From NCBI GenBank assembly GCA_016719055.1, contig JADKAW010000005.1, positions 62,001 through 126,000 of the forward strand: a DNA stretch of 64,000 nucleotides. The letters are read 5' to 3'. A program made the position numbers and the translations under genes. This DNA is from Candidatus Rhodoferax mariagerensis. GTDB taxonomy: Bacteria; Pseudomonadota; Gammaproteobacteria; Burkholderiales; Burkholderiaceae_C. Below, one piece after another: positions 53,280-62,024 of this stretch; the first letter of the stretch is position 1; the number at the start of each line of letters is the position of its first letter. The notes below the pieces were generated by a model that ran no database searches, was not told the DNA's origin, and was given only the letters and a program-made list of their open reading frames with translations.

Positions 53280-53645
53280 ATCGCATCAAAACCTATTGGG
53301 ACGGCTTAGAAACCGTGACGCGTTTCACGCCCGATCCGTGCCACACCGCCATCCCCGGCTTCACCTATGGCGGTTTGCTGGCCTCGCTGATTGACTACCA
53401 CGGCATTGGCGCGGATTCGGCTGCCATGTACCGCCAGTAAGGGCGCGAGATGGACACCAAGCTGTCGTTCCGCTTTTCACCGGCTCACTGCATGTGGACT
53501 TTTTTGAAACTCACCCCGATCAACCTCACACTGGACATTCGTGGCCGCATCAAGGAGGTCAAGGAGCGCGAAGTGTTGGCGGCCAGATGCCTGACAACTT
53601 TGGCGCGGCAGCCTGACGCGCTTCCAGAACTGACACAAGCCAACG
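53280..53645 (+). pseudogene. PaaI/YbgC-like hotdog thioesterase remnant
   Basis: RFTPDPCHTAIPGFTYGGLL followed by ASLIDYHGIGADSAAMYRQ is the catalytic region of a PaaI-type acyl-CoA thioesterase. A TAA follows, then the frame resumes as GREMDTKLSFRF, shifts to TGSLHVDF, shifts again to LKLTPINLTLDIRGRIKEVK, and ends near EREVL. The codons for MPDNFGAA appear without the intervening segment. Several lesions show it is long dead. Confidence 0.7.
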
Positions 53646-53837
53646 CTTAGACTGCCAAACTTGTCATAAATTGGGTTTTCACCAAGGAAAAGTCTTGTAA
53701 CTTATTGTTTTTATTAAGCCATGCCTTATTCTTGAATTTGGCATGGAATTTGAGTACCTTGGGTGACCGAGGCAGCTTTCTGGCATATCCCTGCACAAAG
53801 TGGCAGTCCTTGGTCATAAAACGAGGACGACTAAGCC

Positions 53838-55238
53838 ATGGACATGATTGGGCTCTACCCCACCTGGTTGGAAACGAGCGTGGGTAGCGGTTGGATAGTG
53901 GGGCTGATTGCCACCATCCACGTGCTGTTTTCGCACACATCAGTTGGCGCTGCCATTTTTTTCGCCTTTCTGGCCAATTACGCACACCGCAACCAACGCC
54001 CTGACTTGCTGGAGTTCATCCGGCGGTATGGCTTGTTTTTACTGGTTTTCAGCTATGTTCTGGGGTCGATCACCGGCCCGGGCATTTGGTACTCCACCAC
54101 GGTGGCCAGCCCGCGCGGCATTTCGGCGTTGATTCACAGCTTTGTCTGGATGTGGGCCACCGAGTGGGTGTTTTTTGTGATCGAGGTGGTTGGCGTCTAC
54201 ATGCTGGTGTACCTGGCCAACAAGCTCGACGGCAAAACCTACCTCAAGCTGTCCATCATCTTCGGCCTGACCAGCTACACCACCATGCTGGTGATTGTGG
54301 GCATCCTGAGCTTCATGATGTGGCCGGGCAAGCAGGACTGGTACGAGCAGGGCGGCGTGCTCAGTGCCTTTTACGGCCCCAACACCTTTGCCCAGCTGGG
54401 TATGCGCACCGCCTTCATGTTCACCATGACCGCCGTGGTGGGTGGCATTGTGGCGGCGCGGTTTCAAGACCCGCAGTTCAAGAAAGACGTGGCTGCCAAG
54501 CTGGCCTGGCTGGGGATTGGCTCAGCGGCCATGGGGGTGGCCATGTTCCAGTGGTACCTGAGTACCTTGCCTGAAACCGCTTCGCTGGTGCTGGAAAACC
54601 GGCTACCAGACTGGTTCAAGCCAGCGGTGATCAGCATTCTGGGCGGTGTGGCAGCCTACTTTTTGATGACCCTGCTGCGCCCCAACACGCTGGTGGTGGG
54701 TGGTGCCTGGGCCATGACCGTGGCGGTACTGGTGTTTGGTCTGTGGCCGGAAGAAGTCACCCGCGAATCGATCCGCAAGCCGTGGGTGGCGGGGCAGTAT
54801 GTGTATTCCAACCAGGTGATTGGCCGCGACGTGCCCGGCATGGGCATCAAGTCTGAAATCCCGACGATCGAGGCGCATGGTTTCATGAAAACCCAGGTCT
54901 TCATGCCCGACAACCTGCGCACCATCACCGACAGCAACCGGCTGGAAGCGGGCCGGGTACTGGCGCTGTCCACCTGCTCCAACTGCCACTCGATGTCTGG
55001 CTCCGGCATGCGGCCGCTCAAAAACTACTTCACCGCCAGCAGCAGCACGCCGGAAATTGCCGAGTATCTGCAGGCGGCCTTGTCCAGCGGCAACACGCTG
55101 TATATGCCGCAAATTCCGCTCAAGGACGACGAGGCACTGGCGCTGGCCACCTACATCAGTTCGCTGAACGGCGTGCAGCCGGTGCAAACCGCGTTGACCG
55201 CCGCGACAGCGGCACCCACCACCGTGGCCAAGGAGTAA
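53838..55238 (+). CDS. Cytochrome bd-like oxidase subunit I with C-terminal haem c
   Basis: A 466-residue membrane protein related to CydA. The N-terminus has IATIHVLFSHTSVG (H28, H33; one matching the b595 ligand) and ATEWVFFVIEVV with E109 and E116 at the places of the conserved acidic pair. The Q-loop motif of quinol-oxidising CydA is not visible. The position expected to hold the b558 histidine reads GMRTAFMFTM, without His. A C-terminal region carries a haem c motif, CSNCH (C380, C383, H384). This suggests electron entry from cytochrome c rather than quinol. It leads a five-gene operon with cytochromes c and an FccB-like protein. A cytochrome-bd-superfamily branch without quinol site is the likely home. 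Confidence 0.75.
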   Translation: MDMIGLYPTWLETSVGSGWIVGLIATIHVLFSHTSVGAAIFFAFLANYAHRNQRPDLLEFIRRYGLFLLVFSYVLGSITGPGIWYSTTVASPRGISALIHSFVWMWATEWVFFVIEVVGVYMLVYLANKLDGKTYLKLSIIFGLTSYTTMLVIVGILSFMMWPGKQDWYEQGGVLSAFYGPNTFAQLGMRTAFMFTMTAVVGGIVAARFQDPQFKKDVAAKLAWLGIGSAAMGVAMFQWYLSTLPETASLVLENRLPDWFKPAVISILGGVAAYFLMTLLRPNTLVVGGAWAMTVAVLVFGLWPEEVTRESIRKPWVAGQYVYSNQVIGRDVPGMGIKSEIPTIEAHGFMKTQVFMPDNLRTITDSNRLEAGRVLALSTCSNCHSMSGSGMRPLKNYFTASSSTPEIAEYLQAALSSGNTLYMPQIPLKDDEALALATYISSLNGVQPVQTALTAATAAPTTVAKE

Positions 55239-55242
55239 GACC

Positions 55243-56466
55243 ATGAACACAGAAATGCTTTACGCCTTGCGCGACCCCGCTGGTGTGCCTTCGCACCCGA
55301 TTGTTTTCCTGGTGCTGGGCGTAGTGACCTTCGCCCTGCACATGGCTGCGGTGCAGGTCATGCTGGGTGCCGGTGTGCTGACCTTGCGCGGTGCCTTCAG
55401 CGCCGAGCGTTACTGGCGCAGGCTGGCGGCGGCCATGTTGACCACGGCCAAGATTGCCGTGTCAGTGGCGATCGTGATCGGGGTGGCGCCGCTGCTGTTT
55501 GTGCAGGTGGTGTATGACCCGTTTTGGTACACCTCCAACGTGTTGTCGGCCTGGTGGGTGATTGGTTTCATCTTGCTGCTGATTGCGGGCTACATCGCCA
55601 TGTACGTGTTTTACTGGAAAAACCACGACATCGAGGCCGATGGCGGGCGTGGCGGCATCTGGATGGTGGCCTCGCTGGCTTTGCTGCTGAGCGTGGGGTT
55701 CATCGTGCACAGCCTGACCAACCAGATGCTGTTTCCCGAGAACTGGATGAGCTGGTATGCACCCAACGGTGTGGTGCAGCCTGACGGCAAGTCTCTGCAC
55801 TACTGGAATTTGCCGCGCTTTGGCTTTTTCATCGCCTTGTCAGCGCCGGTGGTGGGCGCCTGGCTGTTTGCCTACCGCCGCTATCTGCAAGCTAGCGAGC
55901 AGCCAGATGCTGCTTACCTGGCCTGGCTGGCCCCGCTGGCGCAAAAGCTGATGCTCGTGGGTGGTGTGGTGGCCGTGGTTTTAGGCGCGGTCTGGATGGC
56001 GACCTTGCCGGAAAAAATGGCCTGGTTTGCCCTGTCGCCCTGGAGCTTCATCGCGCTGCTGGCGCTGCTGGCGACGGTGGCCATGCCGCTGCTGCTGAAG
56101 GGCCGGATGGATCAGGGTTACTGGGGCTACGCCACGTTTGGTGTGGGCGCAGTGGCATTGATTGTGGTGGGTGCCATGCGTGAGGTGTTGCGCTACGTCA
56201 CCCTGGTGGGCGCGCATGGTTATGACGCGCTGGACTACCGCATGAACATTGACTGGTTCAGCAATGTGATGTTTTTCAGCACCTTCCTGGTGCTGGGGGG
56301 TGTCACGCTGGGTTACCTCATTACCGTGGCCTGGCAGGCCGGGCAAACCAAAGGCATTTACACCCCCAGTGCGGCGCTGAACCGCCTGGGCAGTTTGTCT
56401 GTTGGCCTGCTGGTGTTGTGGACGGCGGTGTATTTTGGTGTTGGCTTCTTTGTGTGGGCCCGTTGA
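55243..56466 (+). CDS. Cytochrome bd-like oxidase partner subunit (membrane)
   Basis: A 407-residue membrane protein with about nine helices. HPIVFLVLGVVTFALHMAAV near the N-terminus (H18, H33) echoes the histidine-bearing helix of CydA. It therefore looks like a second, diverged CydA-type subunit rather than a classic CydB. Conserved aromatic patches include VVYDPFWYTSNVLSAWWVIG and LTNQMLFPENWMSWYAPNG. It starts four bases after subunit I and surely forms a complex with it. Whether it binds haem cannot be judged from sequence. Confidence 0.65.
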   Translation: MNTEMLYALRDPAGVPSHPIVFLVLGVVTFALHMAAVQVMLGAGVLTLRGAFSAERYWRRLAAAMLTTAKIAVSVAIVIGVAPLLFVQVVYDPFWYTSNVLSAWWVIGFILLLIAGYIAMYVFYWKNHDIEADGGRGGIWMVASLALLLSVGFIVHSLTNQMLFPENWMSWYAPNGVVQPDGKSLHYWNLPRFGFFIALSAPVVGAWLFAYRRYLQASEQPDAAYLAWLAPLAQKLMLVGGVVAVVLGAVWMATLPEKMAWFALSPWSFIALLALLATVAMPLLLKGRMDQGYWGYATFGVGAVALIVVGAMREVLRYVTLVGAHGYDALDYRMNIDWFSNVMFFSTFLVLGGVTLGYLITVAWQAGQTKGIYTPSAALNRLGSLSVGLLVLWTAVYFGVGFFVWAR

Positions 56467-56468
56467 TC

Positions 56469-56894
56469 ATGAAAAAACTCTCTCCAACCTGGCTGGGCGC
56501 CAGTGTGCTGACAGCCGGTGTGCTGGCCGTGGCGCTGATGCAAGCCTCCAATGCTTCTGAACAAAAAGTGCCTCCAACCCCTATGGATAAAGGGCAGGTA
56601 GCTCCTAAAACCGCAGTACCTGCGGCAACCACAGCCGTAGTGGCCGGTGAAACCATGGCGCATGGCTGCGCTGCCTGCCACGGCACGCAGGGCCGCCTGG
56701 GCGACGAATCGTTCATGCCCTTGGCGGGCATGCCGCAGGCGCAGTTTGTGCGCACCATGGCCGATTTCCGCGATGAAAAGCGCCCCAGCACACTCATGGG
56801 TCATGTCGCCAAGGGGTTCAACGACGCTGAACTCCAGGCTATGGCCGTTTATTTTGCGGCGGTCAAACCGCTACCCGTTGGAGTCCAGCCATGA
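56469..56894 (+). CDS. Periplasmic monohaem cytochrome c
   Basis: A 141-residue exported cytochrome with one haem site CAACH (C67, C70, H71) and a signal peptide (MKKLSPTWLGASVLTAGVLA). A distal methionine may be in FMPLAGMPQAQF. Residues ~32-48 (KVPPTPMDKGQVAPK) form a flexible linker encoded by a copy of the dispersed repeat. It starts two bases after the upstream stop and overlaps the FccB-like gene by ATGA. It probably carries electrons to the bd-like oxidase, or pairs with the flavoprotein as FccA does. Confidence 0.82.
   Translation: MKKLSPTWLGASVLTAGVLAVALMQASNASEQKVPPTPMDKGQVAPKTAVPAATTAVVAGETMAHGCAACHGTQGRLGDESFMPLAGMPQAQFVRTMADFRDEKRPSTLMGHVAKGFNDAELQAMAVYFAAVKPLPVGVQP
56563..56612 (+). 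repeat. Dispersed repeat inside the cytochrome c gene (in frame)
   Basis: AAAAAGTGCCTCCAACCCCT, then ATGGATAAAGGGCAGGTAGC, then TCCTAAAACC, follows the plus-orientation repeat. It is translated as KVPPTPMDKGQVAPK in the linker between signal peptide and haem domain, in the same frame as the hsdR and lolD copies. Confidence 0.65.
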
Positions 56895-58255
56895 GCCCTC
56901 TGAATTTGTCGCGCCGCCATTGGCTGGGTGCCAGTGCCGGGCTGTTGTCTGCTGCAGCCTGGCCGCTCTGGGCGCAAGCGCCTGCAGCGTCTGCCAAAGG
57001 TGCACGCGTGGTCATCATTGGCGGAGGTGTGGGCGGTGCTACCGCAGCCAAGTACCTGAAGATGTTTGACCCCAGCCTGCAGGTGACCGTGGTCGAGAAA
57101 AACCGCACCTACATCCGCCCCTACGGCTCCAGCGAGGTGCTCAACCAGCACAGCAGCATGGACGAGCTCAATGTGAGTTACGACACGCTGGCCAGCCGCT
57201 ACGGCGTCAACTTCGTGTTTGACACCGTCACCGGGTTTGACCCGCAAGCGCGCACCATCAGCACGGCGGGCAAGCAAACGCTGGCCTACGACCGGTTGAT
57301 CGTCTCGCCCGGCATCCAGCTGATGTATGACGCTTACGCTGGTTACAGCGAGCAGGTGGCCAACACGGCGGTACCCTCGGGCTGGATTCCGGGGGCGCAG
57401 ACCGCACTGCTGGCCAAACAGCTGCAGGGCATGCGCCAGGGCGGCACCTTTGTGATGGCCGCGCCACCCAACCCGTACCGCTGTCCGCCCGGCCCGTATG
57501 AGCGCCCGGCGCTCATGACCGAGTGGTTCATGAAACACAACCCCACCGCCAAAGTCATCATCGTTGACCCGAAAGACAGCTTTGTCACCGACGAGACGAT
57601 GATGCTGGGCTGGAACCGCCTGTACAACTTCAACCTGCCTGATGACTACGTCAAGAAGATGCAGAGCCAGGTTGAGATCAAGCAGCATGCCAACCCCGGC
57701 ATGCTGAGCTGGGTACGTGGCAAAGACGGTGGCCGCACGCTGAAGATTGACGCCAAAGCCATGACCATCGAGATTGAGGCCGAAGTCATCAAGGCCGACG
57801 TCATCAACGTGGTGCCACCCGCGAAAGCGGGCCAGATCGCCATGACGCTGGGCCTGGCTGACAAGAGCGGCTGGTGCCCGGTGGACCGGCGCAACTTTGC
57901 CTCCACCCTGCAGCCCAATGTGCACGTGATTGGCGACGCGAGCATCGCCGACGCCATGCCCAAGAGCGGTTTCTCTGCCAACAACCAGGCCAAAGTGGTG
58001 GCGCGCGCCATCATCGATGAGCTGGCTGGCCGTCCCGCGCCCGAGCCGCTGTGGGAAAACACCTGCTACGCCCTCGCTGGCAAAGACTACGGCCTGTTTG
58101 TGGCTGACGTGTTCAAGGTGGTGGAGGGCAAGATTGCCCGTGTCAACGGCAAGTCGCGGTATCTGCCGCTCAACGCCAGCCCGGCCCAGATCAAGCTCGG
58201 TGCGCGCTACCAGCAAGCCTGGCTGCGCACCTTTACCCAGGACTGTTTCGCATGA
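56891..58255 (+). CDS. FccB-like flavoprotein (sulfide dehydrogenase, flavin subunit)
   Basis: A 454-residue Tat-exported flavoprotein (signal SRRHWLGASAGLLSAAAWPL). It has the FAD motif RVVIIGGGVGGATAAKYLKM, a redox cysteine in NPYRCPPGPYERP (C198), and its partner in WENTCYALAGKDYG (C392). These match the FCSD family (FccB/SoxF), which oxidises sulfide or related sulfur to a per- or polysulfide. The cysteine that binds FAD covalently in Allochromatium FccB is not present (TYIRPYGSSEVL), so FAD is probably non-covalent. The haem partner is presumably the upstream monohaem or downstream dihaem cytochrome. Substrate other than sulfide is possible. Confidence 0.82.
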   Translation: MSPLNLSRRHWLGASAGLLSAAAWPLWAQAPAASAKGARVVIIGGGVGGATAAKYLKMFDPSLQVTVVEKNRTYIRPYGSSEVLNQHSSMDELNVSYDTLASRYGVNFVFDTVTGFDPQARTISTAGKQTLAYDRLIVSPGIQLMYDAYAGYSEQVANTAVPSGWIPGAQTALLAKQLQGMRQGGTFVMAAPPNPYRCPPGPYERPALMTEWFMKHNPTAKVIIVDPKDSFVTDETMMLGWNRLYNFNLPDDYVKKMQSQVEIKQHANPGMLSWVRGKDGGRTLKIDAKAMTIEIEAEVIKADVINVVPPAKAGQIAMTLGLADKSGWCPVDRRNFASTLQPNVHVIGDASIADAMPKSGFSANNQAKVVARAIIDELAGRPAPEPLWENTCYALAGKDYGLFVADVFKVVEGKIARVNGKSRYLPLNASPAQIKLGARYQQAWLRTFTQDCFA

Positions 58256-58263
58256 GGCCCGCC

Positions 58264-59025
58264 ATGAAAATACTGACATTGAACCGAGCCACCACGCTGG
58301 CCTTGATCTGCCTGGCCAGTGCCGCCAGCCTGCCCACCTTGGCCAGCGCTCCAGCGCATGATGCCGCCCCCGCTGCCGCCACCAAATGGACGCCTGGCAC
58401 CTTGCGCAATGCCCTGGCCGCCTTGCCCAAAGGCAACGCTGAGGCTGGCAAGAAGGTGCACGACACGCTGTTTTGCGCCTCATGCCACGGCCCCACGGGC
58501 GTGGCACCCACGCAAAACTGGCCGCATCTGGCGGGCCAAAAAGCCGCCTACACCGCCAAGATGATGCTGGACTACCAGGACAAGCGCCGTCTGGAAGGCA
58601 AGCGCGCCGAGCTGATGCACGACATCGCCGTCATGATGAGCCCGCAGCAGATTGCCGACGTGGCCGCGTTTTATGAGGTGCAAGCCGCCCCCACGGGTGA
58701 CGGCACCCCACGCCCGCAAGCCAACGCTGCGCCCAAAGACGTGCCTGCCACCACCCTGGTTCGCCGGGGCGACAAAACCCGTCTGATCACCCCGTGCGCG
58801 AGTTGCCACGGTGTGGTGGGGCAGGGTGGCAAGTTGGAAGCCTCAGCGCTGGCCGGGCAAAACCCGCTGTATTTTGTGCGCACCATGCTCGACTTTCAGG
58901 GCGGCGCGCGGCACAACGACAGCGTCAAGGGCATGAGTTCGTTTGCTAAAAATCTCAGCCGCAGCGAGATCGAAGCGCTGGCCACGTATTACGCTGATCT
59001 GCCAGTGACTCGGGGCGTGCGCTAG
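58264..59025 (+). CDS. Dihaem cytochrome c (c4-like)
   Basis: A 253-residue exported cytochrome with two haem motifs, CASCH at C71/C74/H75 and again at C178/C181/H182. Each is followed by a c4-like domain (LAGQKAAYTAKMMLDYQDKR and LAGQNPLYFVRTMLDFQGGA). The signal peptide is MKILTLNRATTLALICLASA. I chose the ATG at 58264; an ATG at 58252 overlaps the flavoprotein stop. As last gene of the operon it is the likely acceptor of the flavoprotein and donor to the oxidase. Confidence 0.85.
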   Translation: MKILTLNRATTLALICLASAASLPTLASAPAHDAAPAAATKWTPGTLRNALAALPKGNAEAGKKVHDTLFCASCHGPTGVAPTQNWPHLAGQKAAYTAKMMLDYQDKRRLEGKRAELMHDIAVMMSPQQIADVAAFYEVQAAPTGDGTPRPQANAAPKDVPATTLVRRGDKTRLITPCASCHGVVGQGGKLEASALAGQNPLYFVRTMLDFQGGARHNDSVKGMSSFAKNLSRSEIEALATYYADLPVTRGVR

Positions 59026-59139
59026 GTCTGTGCCGAGTGTTTGCCGGGCCAAGCCTGGCGGTGAAAGCCATCACGCGCCCTATGGGAACCATTGATACAA
59101 ACGATGACGGATACCCTGCATGGTATGTAGAATTCATTT

Positions 59140-59174
59140 ATCGATCAAATCAATCGATTGACTTAAATCAATAG
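59140..59174. promoter_or_regulatory. Possible OxyR-like site upstream of the peroxiredoxin
   Basis: ATCGAT occurs at 59140-59145 and again at 59153-59158, followed by ATTGA...TCAAT (59157-59172) and ATAG at 59171. The spacing of ATNGAT/ATAG-like blocks resembles an OxyR binding region, and it lies 25-60 bases before the start of a peroxiredoxin gene. It is a candidate only. Confidence 0.35.
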
Positions 59175-59198
59175 TTTTTTCAACCACTGGAGTTCATT

Positions 59199-59837
59199 AT
59201 GGAAAACACCGTCGGCTTCCCCCAACTCAACGCACGCGCTCCTGAGTTCAACGCGGTCACCACCTCCGGCCCGCGCACCCTGAACGACTACAAGGGCAAA
59301 TGGCTCATCCTGTTTTCGCACCCGGCTGACTTCACACCGGTGTGCACCACCGAGTTCATCGGCTTTGCCAAACACTTTGACAAGTTCCAGTCGATGAACT
59401 GCGAACTGCTCGGGTTGTCGATCGACAGCCTGTTCTCGCACCTGGCCTGGATGCGCAATATTCAGGAAAAGTTTGGTACCACCATTCCGTTCCCGATCAT
59501 TGAAGACATCAAGATGGACGTGGCCCGTGCCTACGGCATGATCCACCCCGGTGCCGCCGACACGCAAGCCGTGCGCGCCACCTTCTTTATCGACCCCAAA
59601 GGTGTGTTGCGCGCCATGGTGTACTACCCGATGAGCAACGGCCGCAGCATCGAAGAGTTTGTGCGTCTGCTCGAAGCCATGCAAACCAGCGATGCCAACA
59701 GCGTGGCCACCCCTGAAGGCTGGACACCGGGCTGCAAGGTCATCGTGCCCCCGCCCAAGACGGCTGCCGCCGCTGAAGCCCGCGCCAGCGAAGGTTACGA
59801 CACCATTGACTGGTACTACTCGACCAAGTCGCTGTAA
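59199..59837 (+). CDS. Peroxiredoxin (Prx6-like)
   Basis: A 212-residue thiol peroxidase that reduces peroxides. The active-site segment SHPADFTPVCTTEF holds the peroxidatic C49. The Prx6-type C-terminal extension contains GWTPGCKVIVPPP with C179, a possible resolving residue, as in archaeal Prx6-like enzymes. A GGAG sequence lies about six bases before the ATG. A strong terminator follows at 59852. It sits next to a respiratory operon that may produce or meet reactive oxygen. Confidence 0.92.
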   Translation: MENTVGFPQLNARAPEFNAVTTSGPRTLNDYKGKWLILFSHPADFTPVCTTEFIGFAKHFDKFQSMNCELLGLSIDSLFSHLAWMRNIQEKFGTTIPFPIIEDIKMDVARAYGMIHPGAADTQAVRATFFIDPKGVLRAMVYYPMSNGRSIEEFVRLLEAMQTSDANSVATPEGWTPGCKVIVPPPKTAAAAEARASEGYDTIDWYYSTKSL

Positions 59838-59851
59838 GCGCTGAAACCTGG

Positions 59852-59888
59852 CAGGGGCTACTTTTTTGGAAGTAGCCCCTGTTTTTTT
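59852..59888 (+). terminator. Rho-independent terminator of the peroxiredoxin gene
   Basis: CAGGGGCTACTT (59852-59863) and AAGTAGCCCCTG (59870-59881) pair perfectly with a 6-base loop and are followed by seven T. Confidence 0.93.
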
Positions 59889-59994
59889 ATCCTTTTGTTG
59901 ACTCAGCATCTCAACCCCACGCCAGGACAAAGCGCTCCCAAAGAAACAAGGTGAGATGTCAGTGCTATTGACGATGCAGACGGAACATCACTAT

Positions 59995-60040
59995 GATTGT
60001 TGTAGCTGCTTGCGCTGACTGCATATGTGCTACAGGACGA
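59995..60040 (-). repeat. Dispersed repeat at the 3' end of the LolD-type gene
   Basis: The plus strand GATTGTTGTAGCTGCTTGCG, then CTGACTGCATATGTGCTACA, matches the minus-orientation repeat. It overlaps the last codons and stop of the ATPase gene at 60030. Confidence 0.6.
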
Positions 60041-60779
60041 TAGGACTTAAAACCGCTGACAGGTTGCCGCTGTGTTTTGAATCTGTATGCAGCCGCCCAT
60101 CGACCAACTCCAGCCGCCGGTCGCAACGCTCGGCCAGATGCGCATCGTGGGTGACCACCAGAAACGTGATGCCGCGCTCGGCGTGCAGGCGGCGCAACAG
60201 CACAAACACCTCACTGCTGGCGGCCTGATCCAGGTTGCCGGTGGGCTCGTCGGCCAGCACCAGCGGTGGGTCAAGCATCACCGCGCGGGCAATCGCCACC
60301 CGCTGCTGCATGCCGCCTGACAGCTCGGCCGGGCGTTTGTGTTCGGCTCCGGCCAGCCCGACGTCGGCCAGCAGGTCACGCGCATGACGCAACTGCTGCG
60401 CGCTGACCTGGCCGTTGATCATCATGGCGGGCAGGGTCACGTTTTCCAGGGCAGTGAAAGCCGGCAGCAGGTGATGAAACTGGAACACGAAACCCAGCGT
60501 CTGGCGCCGGCGCAGCGTCAACCCTGCATCGTCTTGGCCGCGCATTTCCTCGCCTTGCAGCAGATACGAGCCGTTTGTCATAGGCTCCAGCAGCCCCAAG
60601 ATGTTCAGCAGCGTGCTTTTGCCCGAACCGGACGGGCCCATCAGTGCCACAAACTCGCCGTGTGCCAGGGTCAGGTCGATGCCGTGTAACACCTCGGTCT
60701 GGCTGGGCAGGCCCAGGTTGTAGCTTTTGTGGATGTCACGCAGCACTATCAAAGGTGTAGCTGCTTGCGCTTTTTGCAT
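60030..60779 (-). CDS. lolD: ABC transporter ATPase, LolD/MacB type
   Basis: A 249-residue ATPase of the LolD/MacB/FtsE group. Walker A is GPSGSGKST, the signature is LSGGMQQRVAIARAVM, and Walker B is PLVLADEPTGNLD, with H-loop VTHD. The first eleven residues (MQKAQAATPLI) and the ATG itself lie in a copy of the dispersed repeat, so the native start was probably replaced or extended. The next true motif is VLRDIHKSYNLGLPSQTEVL. The adjacent permease has lost its N-terminal half, so whether a working transporter forms is doubtful. The symbol lolD is by motif and partner type; MacB-like function is possible. Confidence 0.8.
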   Translation of the reverse strand: MQKAQAATPLIVLRDIHKSYNLGLPSQTEVLHGIDLTLAHGEFVALMGPSGSGKSTLLNILGLLEPMTNGSYLLQGEEMRGQDDAGLTLRRRQTLGFVFQFHHLLPAFTALENVTLPAMMINGQVSAQQLRHARDLLADVGLAGAEHKRPAELSGGMQQRVAIARAVMLDPPLVLADEPTGNLDQAASSEVFVLLRRLHAERGITFLVVTHDAHLAERCDRRLELVDGRLHTDSKHSGNLSAVLSPIVL

Positions 60780-60801
60780 AAGGGCTAGATGCCAATTTGG
60801 C

Positions 60802-60806
<5 letters not shown>
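60747..60806 (-). repeat. Dispersed repeat spanning the lolD start codon
   Basis: The minus strand reads AAATTGGCATCTAGCCCTTA, then TGCAAAAAGCGCAAGCAGCT, a full-length, well-preserved copy. It contains the lolD ATG and reaches the stop of the upstream permease at 60802. Confidence 0.85.
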
Positions 60807-61419
<613 letters not shown>

Positions 61420-61472
61420 ATTCCGCGGCCAATTGCAAAATTATTTCTGGATGAGCCCCAAAGTATGGAACT

Positions 61473-62024
61473 TTATGGGTCGATGGGAGCGAGTGCCAAT
61501 GGCGGGCGCGGCACAAAGTCGCTCACCAACCCGCTGTCATTGATATGAACCTGGCAAGCCTGGCTCATCTGGGCGTGCAGACGCACCCGGGCACGCTGCA
61601 GCCTTGACTTGGCTGCACTCAGGCTCAAGCCTTTTTGCCGGGCAAATTCAGCCTGCGCCATGCCTTGCAGGTCACACAGAGTGATGGCCTCGCGGTCTGC
61701 CGGGCTGAGCTCTGAGAGCACGCGTGGCAGGCAGGCGCTCAGCGCGTCCATGGTGTCGATGTCGTGGCTGGGCGCGGCCAAGTCGTCGGGCAGGTCGACA
61801 CTGGGGTGCGCCGCGCGCAAGTGGTCGGCCAGCAGGTTGCGCGCCACCTCAAACAGCCAGGCGCGGGCGTTGCGCACATCGCAAAAGCGTTCGCCCTGGC
61901 GCAGGGCTTTCAAAAAAAGGTCTTGCAGCAGGTCTTCAGCCTGGGCCGGGCTACTCACACGCTGGCGCAGCCAGCCACCCAGTTCTTCAGAATGGGCGGT
62001 CCAGGCGCGAGTCAGGCAGTTCAT
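61473..62024 (-). CDS. ECF RNA polymerase sigma factor, SigZ-like
   Basis: A 183-residue extracytoplasmic-function sigma factor. Region 2 is shown by AEDLLQDLFLKALRQGERFC and NARAWLFEVARNLLADHLRA, and region 4 by LSPADREAITLCDLQGMAQA and GLSLSAAKSRLQRARVRLHA. A short C-terminal tail with a Cys and His (ACQVHINDSGLVSDFVPRPP) is typical of SigZ-type factors. No anti-sigma gene is adjacent; downstream lies the broken permease. Its targets are unknown. The last few codons may be new sequence at the rearrangement junction. Confidence 0.83.
   Translation of the reverse strand: MNCLTRAWTAHSEELGGWLRQRVSSPAQAEDLLQDLFLKALRQGERFCDVRNARAWLFEVARNLLADHLRAAHPSVDLPDDLAAPSHDIDTMDALSACLPRVLSELSPADREAITLCDLQGMAQAEFARQKGLSLSAAKSRLQRARVRLHAQMSQACQVHINDSGLVSDFVPRPPLALAPIDP

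Noticed and set aside
56849..58507. 552-codon open frame on the minus strand
   Set aside because: It is antisense to the FccB-like gene, whose cofactor and cysteine motifs are intact.
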